Below are positions 13,887 through 13,935 of a stretch of 13,935 nt of DNA, in pieces. The stretch spans positions 1 through 13,935 of the forward strand of contig CAYYZY010000200.1 in NCBI GenBank assembly GCA_964475955.1. Direction: 5' to 3'. The position numbers and the translations under genes are program-made. The notes under the pieces were generated by a model. That model was not told where the DNA came from and ran no database searches. It saw nothing but the letters and a program-made list of their open reading frames with translations. The first letter of the stretch is position 1, and each line of letters opens with the position of its first letter. The stretch comes from DATKZH01 sp964475955 (lineage in GTDB: Bacteria; Planctomycetota; Planctomycetia; Pirellulales; Thermoguttaceae).

Positions 13887-13935
13887 GTGGGGCACGTTTC
13901 CAACGTGCCATTGGGTTGTGGGGCACGTTTCCAAC
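13887..13935 (+). repeat. Two more copies of the GTGGGGCACGTTTCC repeat, the last cut by the window end
   Basis: The first copy (13887-13909) is a complete unit ending AACGTGCC. The second (13918-13935) has at least 18 matching bases and is truncated by the end of the window. Both have the same orientation, the starts 31 bases apart, and match the inverted copies at 5614-5702 about 8 kb away. Confidence 0.9.

Noticed and set aside
1..13935. CRISPR array, tRNA, rRNA or transposase gene
   Set aside because: No regularly spaced direct repeats with unique spacers, no cloverleaf or rRNA-like segment, and no recognisable transposase or integrase protein was seen.

Overview
The window is high-GC bacterial DNA that most resembles a planctomycete of the Pirellulales type. 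This is an inference from the gene mix: a large secreted HzsA-like di-heme protein, a formylglycine-type sulfatase and an exported VCBS/FG-GAP propeller, together with several families of short dispersed palindromic repeats between genes. No rRNA, tRNA, CRISPR array, integrase or transposase gene was seen.

The left part (1-8065) is read on the plus strand. It holds an HzsA-related multidomain protein with two CXXCH haem motifs (359-3769), a sulfatase with a CTPSR maturation motif but unusual active-site substitutions (4133-5584), a SAM-dependent methyltransferase with an N-terminal four-cysteine cluster (5731-6738), and an exported protein with seven calcium-loop repeats (6842-8065). The gaps between them are mostly repeat DNA: two tandem hairpins (3783-3831), a ~110-bp imperfect palindrome (3948-4059), three copies of a GTGGGGCACGTTTCC unit (5614-5702) and a 25-nt-arm inverted repeat (6670-6749) that supplies the tail and stop codon of the methyltransferase. 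Three of the four genes look extracytoplasmic, consistent with polysaccharide or sulfated-glycan work at the cell surface, but no shared pathway can be proved from the sequence.

The middle and right part (8049-12504) is read on the minus strand: hisA, then an EF-G-like GTPase, then a serine O-acetyltransferase of the EpsC/CysE type, then possibly a 49-codon ORF starting 2 nt after it. They are colinear with gaps of 61, 99 and 2 nt, so they may form one housekeeping transcript (histidine, a translation-factor paralogue, cysteine). A short ribbon-helix-helix ParD-like gene lies further downstream on the same strand, with its own promoter-like TATAAT box and no toxin partner; its 3' end overlaps the VCBS gene tail to tail.

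The right edge (12505-13935) has a divergent intergenic region, a second SAM-dependent methyltransferase (12965-13705), and a tail of hairpins and two more copies of the GTGGGGCACGTTTCC repeat, the last cut by the window end.

No convincing new multi-gene system was found. The points best worth following are the repeat families and their capture into coding sequence, the sulfatase with altered catalytic residues, the lone ParD-like gene with a palindrome at its promoter, and the linkage of an EF-G paralogue to hisA and cysE.
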